From NCBI GenBank assembly GCA_038238185.1, contig JBBRXY010000004.1, positions 1 to 64,000 of the forward strand: a stretch of DNA of 64,000 bases, written 5' to 3'. The stretch is from DATAQC01 sp038238185. Its GTDB lineage: Bacteria; Actinomycetota; Acidimicrobiia; Acidimicrobiales; AC-14. Position numbers and translations under genes: made by a program. The notes below the pieces were generated by a model. It ran no database searches, was not told the DNA's origin, and was given only the letters and a program-made list of their open reading frames with translations. Below, piece by piece: positions 41,273-48,866 of the stretch (position 1 is the stretch's first letter; each line of letters starts with the position of its first letter).

Positions 41273-42486
41273 GCCTCGTCGGCGGGCGCCACCCCGGCCG
41301 TTCTGGTCAGGGTTCGGGGGGTCCTGGCCCCCAGAAACGTGACCGGAACGGTAAGCCTGGTGGCGGGCGGGACTGGGCAGCGGTGCGGGCCGACGTGCGG
41401 GCTGCCCTTCCCGGCTGGCTCGTGGCCCGCGTGGTGGTGCTCGGTGCCCTGCTCCTGGCCCACGTGATAGCGGCCAAGGTCGACCGCCAGGTTCCGGGGT
41501 TCTCGTCGCGACTGAACCGGGGCCTGCTCTCGTGGGACGGCCGTTGGTACTTCGACATCGCCCATCGGGGCTATGGCGCCCTTCCCGACGAGAGCCTTCG
41601 TTTCTTCCCGCTCTACCCCCTGGTCGGGTGGGTGCTGGCGCCGTTGTTCGCCGGTCATGTCGGGGCCGCCCTGCTGGTGTTGTCGAACCTGGCCGCGCTG
41701 GCGTTGGGCGCTCTCGTCCACCGCCTGTGCCTGGTGGAGACGGGCGACGGCGCTCTGGCTCGCCGGGCGGCCTGGTTCGTCGCCCTGGCTCCGCCGTTGT
41801 TCGTGATGGTGATGGGGTACGGGGAGCCCATCGCCCTGGCCCTGTCGGTGGCGTGCGTCTGGGCCCTTCGGAGACAGCGATGGGGCTGGGCCGCGGCCGC
41901 AGGTCTCCTCGCCGGGCTCACCCGTCCCGTCGGGCTCGTCCTCGCCGTGCCTGCGGCTGTGGAGGCCGCCCGGGGCTTGCGGGGTGTCAGGGGCCGGGAG
42001 CTGGCGGCGAGAGCACTCGCCGTGGCCGCTCCGGCCCTGGGCGCCGGTTCGTTCCTCCTGTGGGTCTGGGCTCGTTTCGGCGACGCCCTGCTGCCCCTGA
42101 GCGTGCAGAACCGGACCTACCTGCGTGGGGGTTTCATGGACCCGGTCTCCACCCTGTTCCGTTCCACGGCCAACGTGTTCGACGGCAAACCCGGCCTCAA
42201 CGCCATGCATCTGCCGTGGGTGGTGATCGTCGTCGCCCTCACGGTGGTCGTCTGTCTTCGATGGCCGGCTGCCTACGGCGCCTATGCGGTGGCCTCGCTG
42301 GTCCTGACCCTGTCGGCCCGGAACCTGGGGTCGTTCGAGCGCTACAGCTTCGGAGCCTTCCCGGTGGTCCTCGCCCTGGCCACGATCACCGCCCGGCCCT
42401 GGGCGGAACGGGCGCTCCTCACTGTCTGTTCCGCCACCATGGCCGCCTACGCCACCCTCGCCTTCCTCTTGTACTACGTCCCGTAG
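41269..42486 (+). CDS. PIG-V-like mannosyltransferase (GT-C)
   Basis: 405 aa. The loop LLSWDGRWYFDIAHRGYG with the following FFPLYPLVGWVLAP is the signature of PIG-V/GPI mannosyltransferase-2-like proteins; about eight membrane helices and GLLAGLTRPVGLVLA follow. It is coupled to the previous GT-C gene. The cytoplasmic N-terminus (first 40 residues, Gly/Arg-rich) contains a palindromic DNA element (41298-41351), so it may be an added tail. Confidence 0.83.
   Translation: MSLVGGRHPGRSGQGSGGPGPQKRDRNGKPGGGRDWAAVRADVRAALPGWLVARVVVLGALLLAHVIAAKVDRQVPGFSSRLNRGLLSWDGRWYFDIAHRGYGALPDESLRFFPLYPLVGWVLAPLFAGHVGAALLVLSNLAALALGALVHRLCLVETGDGALARRAAWFVALAPPLFVMVMGYGEPIALALSVACVWALRRQRWGWAAAAGLLAGLTRPVGLVLAVPAAVEAARGLRGVRGRELAARALAVAAPALGAGSFLLWVWARFGDALLPLSVQNRTYLRGGFMDPVSTLFRSTANVFDGKPGLNAMHLPWVVIVVALTVVVCLRWPAAYGAYAVASLVLTLSARNLGSFERYSFGAFPVVLALATITARPWAERALLTVCSATMAAYATLAFLLYYVP
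41298..41351. repeat. Palindromic element inside the PIG-V-like gene (family D)
   Basis: Left arm CCGTTCTGGTCAGGGTTC (41298-41315) pairs imperfectly with GAAACGTGACCGGAACGG (41334-41351). The right arm matches one arm of the inverted repeat at 45097-45149. Confidence 0.6.
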
Positions 42487-42495
42487 CGCGCGCCG

Positions 42496-42517
42496 ATGAC
42501 ACCTCAGGGTGTATCAT
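42496..42517. promoter_or_regulatory. vapBC operator/promoter
   Basis: An imperfect inverted repeat (ATGACACC, TCAG, GGTGTATCAT) whose right half contains the -10 hexamer TATCAT (42512-42517), 6 nt before GTG 42524. A dyad over the promoter is what an autoregulated toxin-antitoxin operon needs: VapB with VapC would block RNA polymerase. Confidence 0.55.
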
Positions 42518-42523
42518 GGTGTA

Positions 42524-42736
42524 GTGAGCCGGACGAACATCGAGATCGACGAGCGGCTGGTCCAGGAAGTGATGCATCGCTATGGGCTTGGATCCAAGCG
42601 TGCGGCCGTCGATCTCGCTCTGCGCCGGCTGGTCGGCGAGCCGATGAGCCGGGACGAAGCGCTCGCCATGGAGGGCACCGGTTGGGATGCGGACTTGGCC
42701 GACCTTCGACACGACTTTCCTGCCGTCCCTGCGTGA
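42524..42736 (+). CDS. vapB: VapB-type antitoxin
   Basis: 70 aa from GTG 42524 (leaderless context). The N-terminal half, MSRTNIEIDERLVQEVMHRYGLGSKRAAVDLALRRLVG, is a ribbon-helix-helix/VapB DNA-binding fold. The C-terminal half is acidic, with two Trp-Asp motifs (GTGWDADLADLRHDF) typical of toxin-neutralising tails. The next gene, vapC, starts inside its stop (GTGA). GTG 42509 is an alternative start. Confidence 0.9.
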   Translation: MSRTNIEIDERLVQEVMHRYGLGSKRAAVDLALRRLVGEPMSRDEALAMEGTGWDADLADLRHDFPAVPA

Positions 42737-43143
42737 CGCTGGTCGACACCTCGGCGTGGATCGAGTACCTCCGCGCTACCCACAGCCCCGCCCATGAAGC
42801 GCTGCGCCACCTGATCCGTGTGGACGCAGAGCTCCAGACAACCGAGGTCGTTGTCATGGAGGTGCTCGCCGGCGGTCGGGACGACGAACACCTTGACCGT
42901 TTGCGTGGTCTGCTCGCCCGCTGCGAGCTGCTCCCCGTCAGAGGCCTCGACGACTACGAGCGAGCCGCGTCTCTCTATCGGGAGTGCCGGCGGGCCGGCG
43001 ACACGGTACGCGCCCTGACCGACTGCGTGATCGGTGCCGTGGCGCTGCGAACCGACGTCGACGTGTTGCACGCCGACCGGGACTTCGACGTCCTCGCCCG
43101 ACACACGGGACTTCGGATCCACGCCATGCCAGGACGCGCCTGA
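42733..43143 (+). CDS. vapC: VapC-type PIN-domain ribonuclease toxin
   Basis: 136 aa. The four acidic PIN residues are present: LVDTSAWIEYL (Asp5), VVVMEVLAGG (Glu), TDCVIGAVAL (Asp) and HADRDFDVL (Asp). VapC toxins cleave tRNA or rRNA; the target cannot be read from sequence. Two-gene organisation with VapB upstream and a 4-nt overlap is standard. Confidence 0.93.
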   Translation: MTLVDTSAWIEYLRATHSPAHEALRHLIRVDAELQTTEVVVMEVLAGGRDDEHLDRLRGLLARCELLPVRGLDDYERAASLYRECRRAGDTVRALTDCVIGAVALRTDVDVLHADRDFDVLARHTGLRIHAMPGRA

Positions 43144-43272
43144 TCTCAGCGAGTGCGTTTACCTCCTGGCCGTGGTCGCCTACGGGCCCGAAGCGATCCG
43201 CTGACGCAGGTCCGAGAGTGCTGGCTCATCGTGCGGGATGCGATAAGGCTTCTGGCCCGAATGCATAGCTGG

Positions 43273-44250
43273 TCACACGTTGAACTCGCACCACAGGGGC
43301 ATGTGGTCTGACAGGCGCCAGCTCACGGCCCGGCGGTCGAGCTCGGGGTACACGTGGGGCACGAAGTCGAAGCCCCCGGCCCGCCCTGTCGGTTCGAGGG
43401 TCAGCATGGGTTTGCCGTCGGCGCCGGCGAACCAGGCGATCTGGTCGTAGAAACCCTTCGCCTTCTCGAAGATGGTGCGGGGAACGTCGTTGAGGGCGGC
43501 GGCGGGCTGGAGGCCCGTCGACGTGAATGCCTGGTACGCCCCGTCGCCGGCCCGGTCGATGTTGAAGTCGCCGAGGGCGATGAGGTTCTGGCCCCACGAT
43601 TCGATCTCGCTCGCCCAGTTGGCCACCCAAGTGGCGATGCCCCGCAGCTCGGGAAGGCGGTCGCCGGGGACCTTGCCCCAGGTGACGTGCAGGGTGACAA
43701 GGATGAAGGTCTGGCCTCCGGAGACGAAGCTCACCGCGTAAGGGGTGCGGGCGAACTGGCGGACGAGGTCGCCGGCGCCGGCCATCTTGATGTCCTCGTC
43801 GCTCAGCACCAGCTCGCATGCCAGGCCGGACAGCTTCACCCGCCGGTTGTCGAAGACGAAGGCCAGACGTTCGTCGTTCCCGGCGCTGCCGCGGGTGGTA
43901 TCGGTGAGGATGAAGCTCCAGTGGGGCCCGAGGGCCTGCATCATGTGGCGGAGGCAACGAAGGTTCCCTTTGACCTCCTGGATGGCCAGCACGTCGAAAT
44001 GCGACACGATCTCGGTGATGAGCGCCAGTGACCTCAGGTCGCGCTTCGGGCCCTTGCCGTCGCCGCCCGTCCAGGTGTCGGCGAGGTCGCCGAAGGCCCG
44101 GATGTTCCAGGTGCCGATGACCAGGTTGCGGTCGAGCTTCTTAGATGGGAGCTCGGCCTTGACGGCGGCGCCCAGGGCGGCCACTTCGCGGGCCACCGTC
44201 TTCGGCATGACCGGCTTGGCTTTGCGCCCTACGGGCTTGGCTGTGGGCAC
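43273..44250 (-). CDS. Endonuclease/exonuclease/phosphatase family protein
   Basis: 325 aa. After a basic tail, LVIGTWNIRAFG, VLAIQEVKGN (metal Glu), SFILTDTTRG, LVTLHVTWG, LIALGDFNID and WRLSDHMPLWCEF (catalytic His) follow the EEP order. The family covers nucleases and phosphoesterases; the substrate is unknown. No signal peptide, so probably cytoplasmic. The 129-nt gap to vapC holds no further gene. Confidence 0.88.
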   Translation of the reverse strand: MPTAKPVGRKAKPVMPKTVAREVAALGAAVKAELPSKKLDRNLVIGTWNIRAFGDLADTWTGGDGKGPKRDLRSLALITEIVSHFDVLAIQEVKGNLRCLRHMMQALGPHWSFILTDTTRGSAGNDERLAFVFDNRRVKLSGLACELVLSDEDIKMAGAGDLVRQFARTPYAVSFVSGGQTFILVTLHVTWGKVPGDRLPELRGIATWVANWASEIESWGQNLIALGDFNIDRAGDGAYQAFTSTGLQPAAALNDVPRTIFEKAKGFYDQIAWFAGADGKPMLTLEPTGRAGGFDFVPHVYPELDRRAVSWRLSDHMPLWCEFNV

Positions 44251-44322
44251 GGCCTGCCTCTCCGGCGCGTGCGTCGGACGCGCGCCGGTTCGATCCTACG
44301 GCGCCGCCCGGGTCGTCGGCTG

Positions 44323-45090
44323 ATGTGCGGGCGGGTGGTGGCGGCCAGCACTCGTGACCTGTTGGCTGCCGAGCTGGGGGTCGACGACGTGGTCGGCGCC
44401 GATCTCGGGCGGCGCTGGAACGTGGCCCCCACCGACCTGCTCTACGCCGTGGCCGGCTCCGTGCCCGAAAGGAATGACGGCCGAAGTCGACAGGGCCACG
44501 TCAGGCGCCGGCTGGGCACGATGAGGTGGGGCCTCGTCCCGTCGTGGGCGAAAGATCCGGCGTCGGGACCTCGGCCCATCAACGCCAGGATGGAGAGCCT
44601 GGTCGACCGCCCCCACTTCGCCGGCGCCCTGGCCAACCGGCGTTGCCTCGTCCCCGTCGACGGCTTCTACGAGTGGGGTCCCGGGCCCGATGGCATTCGC
44701 CGGCCCCACTTCCTGGCTCCGCCCGATGGCTCGGTGCTGGCCATCGCCGCCATCTGGGACCGCTGGTGCGGGTCCGATGCCGAACCGCGTGGCCCGAGCG
44801 GCCCACCGAGCGGGGCGATGGTGTCCTGCGCCGTGGTCACTACCGAGGCGAACGACGACGTCGCCTCCCTCCACGACCGGATGCCGGCGTGCCTCGAGCG
44901 AGGCGATTGGGACGAATGGCTCGATCCCACCAATCGTGACGAGGCGGCTCTCTTAGATCTTCTCCGGACCCCGCCGCCCGGTCGCCTCGTCTCCCGTCCC
45001 GTGAGCCGTCTGGTCAACAGCACGGCCAACGACGGCCCCGAGCTGCTGGGCGATCCTGAACCCGAGCCCCCGTCCCTCTTTCCGGCCTGA
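44323..45090 (+). CDS. SRAP (YedK/HMCES-like) protein with two repeat insertions
   Basis: 255 aa. The catalytic Cys2 (MCGRVV) fixes the start at ATG 44323. Other motifs: RWNVAPTDLLYAV (Asn), MRWGLVPSWAKD, INARMESL, RRCLVPVDGFYEW (Glu), VVTTEAND and LHDRMPAC (His). SRAP proteins form a thiazolidine crosslink with abasic sites in single-stranded DNA. Two loops are repeat-derived: residues about 44-53 (AGSVPERNDG, family B) and about 156-166 (PRGPSGPPSGA, family A). Both lie between conserved strands, where ordinary SRAP proteins are shorter. Confidence 0.94.
   Translation: MCGRVVAASTRDLLAAELGVDDVVGADLGRRWNVAPTDLLYAVAGSVPERNDGRSRQGHVRRRLGTMRWGLVPSWAKDPASGPRPINARMESLVDRPHFAGALANRRCLVPVDGFYEWGPGPDGIRRPHFLAPPDGSVLAIAAIWDRWCGSDAEPRGPSGPPSGAMVSCAVVTTEANDDVASLHDRMPACLERGDWDEWLDPTNRDEAALLDLLRTPPPGRLVSRPVSRLVNSTANDGPELLGDPEPEPPSLFPA
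44453..44476 (+). repeat. Family B 24-bp repeat in the SRAP gene
   Basis: CCGGCTCCGTGCCCGAAAGG then AATG; differs from each 13837-13884 unit at one or two positions. It is read in the same frame (GSVPERN) in both genes. Confidence 0.85.
44791..44820 (+). repeat. Family A repeat in the SRAP gene
   Basis: GGCCCGAGCGGCCCACCGAG then CGGGGCGATG, aligned to the 30-bp array at 17768. Confidence 0.6.
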
Positions 45091-45096
45091 ACCGCT

Positions 45097-45149
45097 CTCG
45101 TTCCGGTCACGTTCGGTCGGTCAGGCCTGCCGAAACGTGACGGAACGAG
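45097..45149. terminator. Long inverted repeat between convergent genes (family D)
   Basis: CTCGTTCCGGTCACGTTCGG (45097-45116) and CCGAAACGTGACGGAACGAG (45130-45149) form a near-perfect 20-bp stem with a 13-nt loop. It sits between the convergent SRAP and GT2 genes, so it can end both transcripts. An arm with the same sequence lies inside the gene at 41298-41351. Confidence 0.75.
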
Positions 45150-45158
45150 GGGAAGGCC

Positions 45159-46064
45159 TCAGTGGCCCTCGCGCCAGAGGGCGATGCGGAGGCGGGTCAG
45201 GCCCCGCAAGGTGCGGGGGATACGGCGGAAGATCGAGGTACGGGAGGGGCGACGCTCCTCGACGGTGACCCCGATCTCCACGGCCCGGAGGCCCTGGCGC
45301 TCGGCCCGAAGGACGAGCTCGGTGTCGAAAAGGTCGGTGCCGAACCGGCACGCCCGGGCCAGCTCGACCAGTGGCTCGCGCCGCAGCACCTTCATGCCAT
45401 GGGTGTCCGACACCCCCAGGCCGAACCCCGTCCGCAGGACCAGGGCGAAGACCGACGTCACCGTGCGCCGGGTCCACGGCCGGGTGTCGACGGCACCGGC
45501 ACCCCTCTTGCTCGCCACCACAATGGTCGGCCCGTCCGGGTCGGCGATCACGACGAGCGCCCGGTCCAGGAACCCGAGGTCGAAATAGTCCACGTCGAAG
45601 ATGGCCACGATGTCGCCGCGCGCCACGAGGAAGCCCTCCCGCAGGGCCAGCCCGTAGTCGGCCTGGCCGAGCGACAGGGACCGAACCTCCGGGTACTCGG
45701 CCTCGAGGCCCTTGGCCACGTCGACGGTGGTATCGGTGGACCCGTTCTCGACGATGACGATCTCGAACTCCTGGGCGCGGGAGCGCAGACCGGCGGCGAC
45801 CTCGCCGACGGCCGAGCGCAACCAGTCCTCCTCGTCATGAGCGGGCATCACCACCGAGAGCAGCTTTGGTCCTTCCCGGCAGGGTGCGGGTCCCGCCTTG
45901 GGTTCGTCGGTCGGCCGTGCCGCAGGTCTGCGGTCGAAGGAATCGTAAGGGAGTCCGGGCAACCGGCGCAGCCGCTCGGGCCGGGTATCCCGCTCAGCCG
46001 CCGGCCGCTCGGGGCCGGGTATCCCGCTCAGCCGCCGGCCGCTCGGGCCCGGCGACACCGCCAA
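45159..46064 (-). CDS. GT2 glycosyltransferase with repeat-derived N-terminus
   Basis: Up to 301 aa (TTG 46064; GTG 46058 also possible). The GT-A core begins near residue 68: LLSVVMPAHDEEDWL, VIVENGSTDTT, FDVDYFDLGFLD, SDTHGMKVLRR and EIGVTVEERRPSRTS, as in dolichyl-phosphate-mannose-synthase-like enzymes. It has no membrane helices. Residues about 5-37 come from a reverse-strand family A tandem repeat and are not part of the fold. It is divergent from the phosphomannomutase gene, which may supply mannose-1-phosphate for the same sugar pathway. Confidence 0.87.
   Translation of the reverse strand: MAVSPGPSGRRLSGIPGPERPAAERDTRPERLRRLPGLPYDSFDRRPAARPTDEPKAGPAPCREGPKLLSVVMPAHDEEDWLRSAVGEVAAGLRSRAQEFEIVIVENGSTDTTVDVAKGLEAEYPEVRSLSLGQADYGLALREGFLVARGDIVAIFDVDYFDLGFLDRALVVIADPDGPTIVVASKRGAGAVDTRPWTRRTVTSVFALVLRTGFGLGVSDTHGMKVLRREPLVELARACRFGTDLFDTELVLRAERQGLRAVEIGVTVEERRPSRTSIFRRIPRTLRGLTRLRIALWREGH
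45971..46056 (-). repeat. 33/34-bp tandem repeat, two units plus remnant (family A)
   Basis: Units 45971-46003 (33 bp) and 46004-46037 (34 bp, one extra G), then a remnant. The extra base shifts the frame, so the same DNA is translated as GPSGRRLSGIP and then GPERPAAERDTRPE. Confidence 0.92.
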
Positions 46065-46065
46065 C

Positions 46066-46071
46066 TAGTGT
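46066..46071 (+). promoter_or_regulatory. -10 hexamer for phosphomannomutase gene
   Basis: TAGTGT, 8 nt before GTG 46080, in the short gap from the divergent GT2. Confidence 0.4.
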
Positions 46072-46079
46072 GGAGCGTC

Positions 46080-47447
46080 GTGGGCTCCCTCGACAGCGTC
46101 TTCAAGGCGTACGACATTCGCGGTGTCGTTCCCGATCAACTCGACTCCGAGGTGGCGCGCGCGGTGGGTTCGGCGTTCGCCCGGTTCAGCAAGGCGTCCC
46201 GCATCCTGGTGGGCCGGGACATGCGCGAGTCGGGCACGGCGCTGGTCGGTGCGTTCATCGAAGGAGTGACCTCCAACGGGGCCGACGTGGTCGACCTGGG
46301 CCTGGCGTCGACCGACCTCGTTTACTTCGCCGCCGGCCATCTTGGGTCTCCGGCGGCCATGTTCACCGCCTCGCACAACCCGGCCAAGTACAACGGCATC
46401 AAGCTCTGCCTCGACGGTGCCCGTCCCGTCGGGCAAGACTCCGGGCTGGCCGAGATCAAGGCCTTGGCCGAGACGGCGTCCCCCGCCGGCGCCGCGATCG
46501 CCCCCGGGTCGGTGTCGGCTATCGACCTCCTTCCCGAGTACGTACGCCACATCCAGTCGTTCGTCGTTCCCTCGGTCCTGCGCCCCCTGCGGGTGATCGC
46601 CGACACGGCAAACGGCATGGGCGGCTTGGTGGTGCCCCGGGCCTTCGAGGGCCTGCCCTTCGAGCTCGAGATGCTGTACCCGGACCTCGACGGGTCGTTC
46701 CCCAATCACCCGGCCGACCCCATCCAGCCCGAGAACCTCGTCGACCTGCAGGCCAAGGTCCTGGAGACGGGTGCCGACGTGGGCCTGGCCTTCGACGGCG
46801 ATGCCGACCGGGTCTTCCTGGTCGACGAAAAGGCCGTCCCGATCTCCGGGTCGGCCACGACCGCCCTGGTGGCCCAGGCCATCCTGGCCGTCAACCCCGG
46901 TGCCACGGTGATCTACAACCTCATCTGCTCCAAGGCCGTCCCCGAGGTGATCCTGGAGTCGGGCGGGGTGCCCCTGCGCAGCCGGGTCGGGCACTCCTTC
47001 ATCAAGGCGGTGATGGCCGAGACCGGGGCCGTGTTCGGCGGCGAGCACTCGGGCCACTACTACTTCCGGGACAACTACCGGGCCGACTCCGGCCTGATCG
47101 CCGCCATGGTCATCCTCCAGCAGCTGTCCGTGTCGCACACGCCGCTGTCCGAGCTGCGGAAGCCGGTCGAGCGCTACGCCGACTCGGGCGAGGTCAATGT
47201 GGAGGTTCCCGACCCGATCGCGGTCATCGATCGCGTCGCCGCGGCATTCCCGGCGGCCACCCAGGACCGTACCGACGGTCTCACCGTCGACTCAGGCGAC
47301 TGGTGGTTCAACCTCCGTCCGTCGAACACCGAGCCTCTCCTGCGCATCAACGTGGAGGCGCCCGACGCCGATGCTTGCAAGGAACACACCGCTCGCCTCG
47401 TCGAGCTGGTCAAGGGTCCAGAAGATAACTACCTGGGCATCTCATGA
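46080..47447 (+). CDS. Phosphomannomutase/phosphoglucomutase
   Basis: 455 aa from GTG 46080. The phosphoserine loop is TASHNP (Ser98), the metal loop DGDADR (about 239-244), sugar-binding GGEHSGHYYF and phosphate-binding RPSNTEP. It interconverts mannose-6-P and mannose-1-P (and probably the glucose pair) for GDP-mannose and glycan synthesis. It is followed by Trm112 and PGI/PMI-like genes, an order like the mycobacterial pmmA region. Its last codons form the left arm of a large inverted repeat. Confidence 0.94.
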   Translation: MGSLDSVFKAYDIRGVVPDQLDSEVARAVGSAFARFSKASRILVGRDMRESGTALVGAFIEGVTSNGADVVDLGLASTDLVYFAAGHLGSPAAMFTASHNPAKYNGIKLCLDGARPVGQDSGLAEIKALAETASPAGAAIAPGSVSAIDLLPEYVRHIQSFVVPSVLRPLRVIADTANGMGGLVVPRAFEGLPFELEMLYPDLDGSFPNHPADPIQPENLVDLQAKVLETGADVGLAFDGDADRVFLVDEKAVPISGSATTALVAQAILAVNPGATVIYNLICSKAVPEVILESGGVPLRSRVGHSFIKAVMAETGAVFGGEHSGHYYFRDNYRADSGLIAAMVILQQLSVSHTPLSELRKPVERYADSGEVNVEVPDPIAVIDRVAAAFPAATQDRTDGLTVDSGDWWFNLRPSNTEPLLRINVEAPDADACKEHTARLVELVKGPEDNYLGIS

Positions 47448-47501
47448 ACCTCCATCAACCCATTCTGACTATTGAATGCCCAGGTAGTTATCTTTCTGAC
47501 C
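47415..47501. repeat. Large AT-rich inverted repeat over the mutase stop codon
   Basis: Left arm 47415-47440 and right arm 47476-47501. Nineteen bp are perfect (ATGCCCAGGTAGTTATCTT) and the pairing continues with one offset, around a 35-nt loop holding the mutase stop (47445-47447). It lies directly before the Trm112 ribosome binding site (GGAAGG, 47503-47508). It could be an mRNA structure that couples or attenuates the next genes, or an inserted palindrome. No T-run follows. Confidence 0.8.
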
Positions 47502-47514
47502 CGGAAGGTGCATG

Positions 47515-47775
47515 ATGGCGCTCGACCCTCTCCTTCTCGAGATCCTGGCCTGTCCCGAGGACAAAGGCCCGCTGTTCTATCTCGGCGACGAGGATGCGCT
47601 CTACAACCCGCGGCTCAAGCGTCGCTACGCCATCCGCGACGACATTCCCGACATGATCATCGACGAGGCCGAGACCGTTCCCGACGCCGAGCACGAACGG
47701 ATCATGGCCAAGGTCAGCGCCGAGGGCATCGCCCCCACCTTCGACGCGGGCGGATCGGGCGGGGTTGCGCCGTGA
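47515..47775 (+). CDS. Trm112 family protein
   Basis: 86 aa from ATG 47515 (GGAAGG 6 nt upstream; ATG 47512 also in frame). LLEILACPEDKGPLFYL, then RRYAIRDDIPDMIIDEA, is the short bacterial Trm112/YcaR type. Only one Cys remains where zinc-binding members have more, so zinc binding is doubtful. These proteins often accompany methyltransferases or SIS-domain genes; the partner is not known here. It precedes the PGI/PMI-like gene by overlap. Confidence 0.82.
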   Translation: MALDPLLLEILACPEDKGPLFYLGDEDALYNPRLKRRYAIRDDIPDMIIDEAETVPDAEHERIMAKVSAEGIAPTFDAGGSGGVAP

Positions 47776-48866
47776 CGAGCACCCGCACCCCGATCGACAG
47801 CCAGAACATGTTGGCGGCGGTGGTGTCCCTTCCCGAGCAGGTCGCCGACGCCCTGGCGAACGAGCGTGACTTCGACAACCTTCCGGCGCACGACGACGTC
47901 GAGCAGGTCGTGGTGCTCGGCATGGGCGGCAGCGGCATCGCCGGCGACGTGCTGACGGCGGCGGCGGGGCCCTACATGCCCGTGCCGGTGCTGGTGTACA
48001 AGGGCTACGACGTACCCGCCTTCCTGGGCGAGAGCACCCTGGTGTTCGCCATCTCCTTTTCGGGCAACACCGAGGAGACGATCGAGGCGGTCACCGAAGC
48101 CGCCCTCCAGGGTGCGCGCATCGTGGCGGTCACCAGCGGCGGCGAACTGGAGCGCCTGGCCCGGGCATGGGGAGCCCCGGTCGTGCAGGTGCCCTCCACC
48201 ATCCCGCAGCCCCGCGCGGCCATCGGCGCCCTGGCCATTCCACCGATGTTGGTGCTCGAGGACATCGGGCTGTTCCCGGGGGCCTCGCACTGGGTGGCGG
48301 CCGCCATCTCCCAGATCGGGGCCCGTCGCGACGAGCTCGTTCGCCCCGACAATCGGGCCGAGCAACTGGCTCGCACCATCGGGCGCACCATCCCGTTGAT
48401 CCACGGCGGCGGAGTGCTCGGCGGCGTGGCCGCCAATCGCTGGAAGAACCAGCTGAACGAGAACGCCAAGATCCCCGCGTTCTCCAACTCCCAGCCCGAG
48501 GTGTGCCACAACGAGGTGGCAGGGTGGGGCCAACACGGCGACCTGACCCGCCAGCTCATCACCTTGGTGGGCCTACGTCACGACTTCGAGCACCCGCAAG
48601 TGATGCACCGCTTCGAGGTGACCTACCAGCTCCTCGACGAGGTGATGGCGGGCATCGAGGAGGTGCGGGCCGAGGGCGAGGGCGAGCTGGCTCAGCTTCT
48701 CGACCTCATGGTCGTGGGCGACTTCACCTCCGTCTACCTGGCTCTCCAGGAAGGGATCGACCCCGGTCCCATTCCCGCAATCGACCACATCAAGCAAGCG
48801 CTGGCCACCTCCGCAGGAGAACGGGAGAGATCGGCGGCTCAATCAGAAGGAGCATCCCCGTCATGA
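47772..48866 (+). CDS. Bifunctional phosphoglucose/phosphomannose isomerase-like SIS protein
   Basis: 364 aa; GTG 47772 overlaps the Trm112 stop by 4 nt. Two SIS domains: the first has VVLGMGGSGIAGDV, FAISFSGNTEETIEAV and VAVTSGGELERLA; the C-terminal part has NQLNENAKIPAFSNSQPEVCHNEVAGW, typical of the archaeal/actinobacterial PGI/PMI family. It probably isomerises glucose-6-P, fructose-6-P and mannose-6-P, feeding the mutase upstream. The actinobacterial enzymes may have lost activity in some lines; this one keeps the Glu/His/Lys-like positions I can see. Confidence 0.86.
   Translation: MTSTRTPIDSQNMLAAVVSLPEQVADALANERDFDNLPAHDDVEQVVVLGMGGSGIAGDVLTAAAGPYMPVPVLVYKGYDVPAFLGESTLVFAISFSGNTEETIEAVTEAALQGARIVAVTSGGELERLARAWGAPVVQVPSTIPQPRAAIGALAIPPMLVLEDIGLFPGASHWVAAAISQIGARRDELVRPDNRAEQLARTIGRTIPLIHGGGVLGGVAANRWKNQLNENAKIPAFSNSQPEVCHNEVAGWGQHGDLTRQLITLVGLRHDFEHPQVMHRFEVTYQLLDEVMAGIEEVRAEGEGELAQLLDLMVVGDFTSVYLALQEGIDPGPIPAIDHIKQALATSAGERERSAAQSEGASPS

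Noticed and set aside
44280..44312. GGTTCGATCC and pairing GC-rich arms before the SRAP gene, possible tRNA 3' half
   Set aside because: The 72-nt gap does not fold as a cloverleaf and has no plausible anticodon loop.
47415..47501. Intrinsic terminator for the phosphomannomutase gene
   Set aside because: The loop is 35 nt, no T-run follows, and Trm112 and its SD come directly after, so simple termination is unlikely; kept as an inverted repeat.
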